DNA from: Streptomyces jeddahensis
GTDB lineage: Bacteria; Actinomycetota; Actinomycetes; Streptomycetales; Streptomycetaceae
Assembly (NCBI RefSeq): GCF_001642995.1
Contig: NZ_LOHS01000108.1
Span: 1-64,000, forward strand
DNA: 64,000 nt
Direction: 5' to 3'
This document shows positions 61,074-64,000 of the stretch, piece after piece. The first letter of the stretch is position 1. Every line of letters begins with the position of its first letter. The notes beneath the pieces were generated by a model. The model was given only the letters and a program-made list of their open reading frames with translations. It was not told the DNA's origin and did no database searches. The translations under genes were made by a program, and so were the position numbers.

Positions 61074-61706
61074 ATGAAGCTCACGAAGAAGTCCCACGCC
61101 TGCATCAGGCTGGAGAAGGACGGACAGATCCTCGTCATCGATCCCGGTGGCTTCAGCGAGGAGGACGCCGCGGTCGGCGCCGACGCGATCCTCGTCACCC
61201 ACGAACACGGGGACCACTTCAACGAGCAGCGGCTGCGGGCCGGTCTCGAGTCCAACCCGGCCGCCGGGGTCTGGACGCTGAAGTCCGTCGCGGACAAGAT
61301 CGCGCCCGCCTTCCCGGGACGCGTGCACACCGTCGGGCACGGCGACACCTTCACGGCTGCCGGGTTCGACGTCCAGGTGCACGGTGAGCTGCACGCCGTG
61401 ATCCACCCGGACATCCCGCGCATCACCAACGTCGGCTACCTCGTCGACCGCTCGCTCTTCCACCCGGGCGACGCCCTCACGGTCCCCGACCACGCCGTCG
61501 AGACGCTGATGCTTCCGGTGATGGCCCCCTGGAACAAGATCTCCGAGGTCATCGACTACGTCCGCGAGGTCAAGCCCCAGCGGGCGTACGACATCCATGA
61601 CGCGCTGCTCACGGATCTGGCGCGGCCGATCTACGACAACCAGATCGGCGCACTGGGCGGCGCGGAGCACCTCCGCCTGACACCGGGCGCCTCAGCGGAA
61701 CTCTGA
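61074..61706 (+). CDS. Metallo-beta-lactamase-fold hydrolase
   Basis: A 210-residue MBL-fold protein similar to UlaG-like/RNase-Z-superfamily hydrolases. KSHACIRLEKDGQILVIDPG is followed by the metal motif HEHGDH at residues 43-48. The later ligands are His in HGELHAVIHPD and Asp/His in LFHPGDALTV, and His of AYDIHDAL. The substrate is unknown. ATG 61074 follows AGGATGGGA; an in-frame ATG at 61065 is possible. Confidence 0.85.
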   Translation: MKLTKKSHACIRLEKDGQILVIDPGGFSEEDAAVGADAILVTHEHGDHFNEQRLRAGLESNPAAGVWTLKSVADKIAPAFPGRVHTVGHGDTFTAAGFDVQVHGELHAVIHPDIPRITNVGYLVDRSLFHPGDALTVPDHAVETLMLPVMAPWNKISEVIDYVREVKPQRAYDIHDALLTDLARPIYDNQIGALGGAEHLRLTPGASAEL

Positions 61707-61776
61707 CGGAACACCCCTGACAGCACACCCCCCTGCACAAGCCACCCGGAGGGCGCTTTATTGTTTAACCGACTTC

Positions 61777-61795
61777 TTAGCTGAGCCTTAACTAA
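61777..61795. promoter_or_regulatory. IdeR/DmdR-type iron box
   Basis: TTAGCTGAGCCTTAACTAA matches the actinobacterial iron box TTAGGTTAGGCTAACCTAA at 14 of 19 positions with both outer tetramers intact. It lies 20 bases before the first iron-transport permease gene, where repression by iron-loaded DmdR1 would be expected. Confidence 0.75.
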
Positions 61796-61814
61796 CTTTG
61801 AGAGAGCGGAGCGC

Positions 61815-62819
61815 ATGTCCCGAACGACCTCGCGCCGCATCGGCTGGCTGGTCGCGGGCACGTTGCTGCTGCTCCTCGCGGTTCTGCTCAGCCTTGCGGT
61901 CGGGAGCCGTGCCATCGCTCCGGGCGAGGTGGTGCACGCCCTGCTGCATGGCGGTACCGACGACGACGCGCAGGTCGTACGCGCCCTGCGGGTGCCGCGG
62001 ACCATCGTCGGCGTGCTGGTCGGGATCGCGCTGGCCGTCGCCGGCACGGTGATGCAGGGCATCACGCGCAACCCGATCGCCGAGCCCGGGATCCTGGGCG
62101 TCAGCCAGGGCGCGTCGCTGGGCGTGGTCTGCGCGATCGCCTTCGCGGGCGTGCACACGCTGAGCGGCTATGTGTGGTTCGCCTTCGTGGGCGCCGGCAT
62201 CGCGGCGGTGACCGCCTATGTGATCGCCGGCAGCGGGCGCGGCGGGGCCACCCCGGTGAAGCTCGCGCTGGCCGGTGCCGCGGTGAACGCCCTGCTGGTC
62301 TCGCTGGTTTCGGGCATCGTCACCACCAACGCGGCGGCGCTGGACGAGTTCCGTTTCTGGCAGGTCGGCTCGATCAGCGGCCGGGACGCCGCCATCGTCG
62401 GCCAGGTCGCGCCGTTCCTGGTCGCGGGACTTCTGCTCGTCGCCGCGACGGCACGCGGCCTGGACGCGATGGCGCTGGGCGAGGACGTGGCCAAGAGCCT
62501 CGGCCACAATGTCGCGTTGCTGCGGATCCTCGGAGGCGTCGGCGCCACCGTCCTCACCGGCGTCGCGGTCGCCGCCGCCGGGCCCATCGCCTTCACGGGC
62601 CTGGCCGTCCCCCACATCGCACGGGCGCTGGTCGGCACAGGGCACCGCTGGGTGCTGCCCCTGGCCGCGCTGCTCGGACCGGTGATGATCCTGCTCGCGG
62701 ACGTACTCGGCCGTATCGTCTTCCCGCCGTCGGAGGTGCCGGTGGCCGTCATGACCGCACTGCTCGGCGTGCCGTTCCTGGTCGCTCTGGTACGGCGCAA
62801 GGCGGTGGTGGCGGCATGA
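61815..62819 (+). CDS. FecCD-type iron-siderophore ABC permease
   Basis: A 334-residue permease with about 9-10 hydrophobic helices: LVAGTLLLLLAVLLSLAVGS, VLVGIALAVAGTVMQGITRN and PIAEPGILGVSQGASLGVVC (the coupling region). GPIAFTGLAVPHIARALVG is the classic FecCD loop contacting the ATPase. It imports ferric siderophore across the membrane with the next permease. It lies behind the iron box, and its stop overlaps the following ATG (ATGA). Confidence 0.92.
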   Translation: MSRTTSRRIGWLVAGTLLLLLAVLLSLAVGSRAIAPGEVVHALLHGGTDDDAQVVRALRVPRTIVGVLVGIALAVAGTVMQGITRNPIAEPGILGVSQGASLGVVCAIAFAGVHTLSGYVWFAFVGAGIAAVTAYVIAGSGRGGATPVKLALAGAAVNALLVSLVSGIVTTNAAALDEFRFWQVGSISGRDAAIVGQVAPFLVAGLLLVAATARGLDAMALGEDVAKSLGHNVALLRILGGVGATVLTGVAVAAAGPIAFTGLAVPHIARALVGTGHRWVLPLAALLGPVMILLADVLGRIVFPPSEVPVAVMTALLGVPFLVALVRRKAVVAA

Positions 62820-63898
62820 CGCGGGTCGCCGAAACGGTGGGTACGGTGGCCACGGTGCGTCCGGCCGGTTACGCCGTGCTGCGTGCCGGGCAGGCCAGTT
62901 TCCTGCTGCACCGGCGCGGGAGTGTGGTCACGGCCGCGTTTGGCGTGCTGCTGGCGGTGGCGGTGGTGGCGTATCTGTGCGTCGGGCAGTCCTTCGTCTC
63001 GCCTGCCGAGGTCGTCCGCGTGCTGCTCGGGCAACCGAGTCCGGACGAACTCGTCGTGGGCACGTTGCGCATGCCGCGCCTGACCGTCGGTCTGCTGGTC
63101 GGCGCCGCGTTCGGCGTGGCCGGCGCCCTGATCCAGACCGTGGCGCGCAACCCGCTGGCCAGCCCCGATGTCATCGGCGTGACCCATGGCGCGGGTGCGG
63201 CGACGGTCGCGGCGATGACCTTCGGCGTCACGTCGTACACCGCGCTGCCGTATGTCTCCGTCGGCGGTGGCCTGGCCGCCGCACTGCTCGTGTACGTCTT
63301 CGCCTGGCGGCGCGGCCTGCACGCCTCCCGCTTCGTGCTCATCGGGATCGGTTTCTCGATCGCGCTCGGCTCGCTGACGCAGCTGTTCCTGACCAAGGGC
63401 GACTACCTCGTGGCCCAGCAGGCCAAGGTGTGGCTCACCGGCTCGCTCAACGGCCGCGGCTACGACCAGGCGGCGCCCCTCGCGGTGATCCTGCTGGTCG
63501 CCGTGCCGTTCGTGGTGTGGGCGGCCCGGGCCCAGCGGGATGTGTCCTTCGACGACGACACGGCGACGGCCCTCGGCGTCCGGCTCGGCAGGGTCCGCCT
63601 CGGCCTGGTGGGTCTCGGCGTCGTCCTGGCGTCCGTGGCGACCGCCACCGCGGGGCCGGTCGACTTCGTGGCGCTGCTCGCGCCGCAGATCGCCCGCCGG
63701 CTCACGCGCACGGCCCAGATCCCGCTGCTGTGCTCGGCGTTGACCGGCGCGCTGATCATGGTCGTGGCGGACCTGCTGGCCCGGGTTCTGTTCTCGCCGG
63801 TCGAGCTGCCGGTGGGGGTGCTCACCGCGGCCGTGGGCGCGCCGTATCTGATGTGGCTGATCGCCCGTACCTCTAGCCGTTTCGGAGGCACCGCGTGA
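62816..63898 (+). CDS. Second FecCD-type iron-siderophore ABC permease
   Basis: A 360-residue permease, the partner of 61815. A longer N-terminus precedes helices containing LLVGAAFGVAGALIQTVARN and PLASPDVIGVTHGAGAATVA. LLAPQIARRLTRTAQIPLL is the ATPase-contact loop. Start ATG overlaps the first permease stop and the stop overlaps the ATPase GTG. The two permeases plus ATPase form one operon; the lipoprotein that binds the siderophore is not in the window. Confidence 0.92.
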   Translation: MTRVAETVGTVATVRPAGYAVLRAGQASFLLHRRGSVVTAAFGVLLAVAVVAYLCVGQSFVSPAEVVRVLLGQPSPDELVVGTLRMPRLTVGLLVGAAFGVAGALIQTVARNPLASPDVIGVTHGAGAATVAAMTFGVTSYTALPYVSVGGGLAAALLVYVFAWRRGLHASRFVLIGIGFSIALGSLTQLFLTKGDYLVAQQAKVWLTGSLNGRGYDQAAPLAVILLVAVPFVVWAARAQRDVSFDDDTATALGVRLGRVRLGLVGLGVVLASVATATAGPVDFVALLAPQIARRLTRTAQIPLLCSALTGALIMVVADLLARVLFSPVELPVGVLTAAVGAPYLMWLIARTSSRFGGTA

Positions 63899-64000
63899 CC
63901 GACAACCGTGTGACCGACAACCGTCTCACGGCCCGGGGACTCACCCTCGCGTACGAGGACCGCATCGTCGTCGACGGCCTGGACCTGGAGATACCGGACG
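63895..64000 (+). CDS. FecE-type iron ABC transporter ATPase, 5' end only
   Basis: The GTG at 63895 overlaps the permease stop. The 35 visible codons contain RLTARGLTLAYEDRIVVDGL DLEIPD, the opening strands of an ABC ATPase before Walker A. A short duplication, VTDNRVTDNR, is at the very start. The gene continues beyond the window. Confidence 0.85.
   Translation, partial: MTDNRVTDNRLTARGLTLAYEDRIVVDGLDLEIPD

Overview
The window looks like a high-GC actinomycete, most likely Streptomyces. The evidence is pervasive G/C-ending codons, GTG starts, four-base GTGA/ATGA start-stop overlaps, GtrA/GT39/CotH envelope genes, a fused PcaD-PcaC protein and an IdeR/DmdR-type iron box. Identifications come from reading motifs and remembered family features; no search was run.

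Region 1 (1-10152) is a perfect head-to-head inverted repeat. Every gene at x has an identical mirror at 10153-x, with the axis between 5076 and 5077 inside a terminator-like hairpin. Each arm carries a vanillyl-alcohol-oxidase-type FAD oxidase, a divergent class A flavin monooxygenase, a carboxymuconolactone-decarboxylase-like protein, a broken MFS remnant and a DUF35 zinc-ribbon/OB protein. The window starts inside the palindrome, so its true length is unknown, and an assembly fold-back must be excluded.

Region 2 (about 10-24 kb) holds an envelope cluster: VTC-fold protein, DUF4956 membrane protein, CotH kinase, OmpR/histidine kinase pair, frameshifted FAH hydrolase, GT2-GtrA glycosyltransferase, GT39 mannosyltransferase-like protein and a second OmpR/kinase pair. 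It lies between two direct copies of a roughly 0.4-kb repeat (9993-10405 and 26333-26709).

Region 3 (about 24-31.7 kb) mixes gene debris (ABC ATPase, ACAD, histidine kinase, LuxR, IS5, AraC and IS1634 fragments) with intact genes: a double SnoaL protein, a cupin, hydroxyquinol 1,2-dioxygenase and maleylacetate reductase.

Region 4 (31.7-41.8 kb) has an MFS transporter, AraC and FadR-type regulators, then a MoxR-VWA pair, a short luciferase-like protein, both subunits of hydroquinone 1,2-dioxygenase and a 4-hydroxymuconic-semialdehyde-type dehydrogenase. Hydroquinone and hydroxyquinol cleavage would both deliver maleylacetate to the reductase at 29738-30871.

Region 5 (42-44 kb) is nested IS256/IS630 debris.

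Region 6 (44-58 kb) is a CoA-thioester operon: an acetoacetyl-CoA-synthetase-like ligase diverges from an extradiol dioxygenase, CaiB transferase, two crotonases (one MenB/BadI-like), two acyl-CoA dehydrogenases, SDR, two 3-hydroxyacyl-CoA dehydrogenases and an HsaA-like flavin monooxygenase. A second FadR regulator and a zinc alcohol dehydrogenase follow. A palindrome TGTCWGACA (GTnnnAC core) recurs at the promoters of regions 1, 4 and 6 and suggests one FadR-type regulon.

Region 7 (58-64 kb) is probably ordinary chromosome: a truncated TPR regulator, pcaL, an MBL-fold hydrolase and an iron-siderophore importer behind the iron box.
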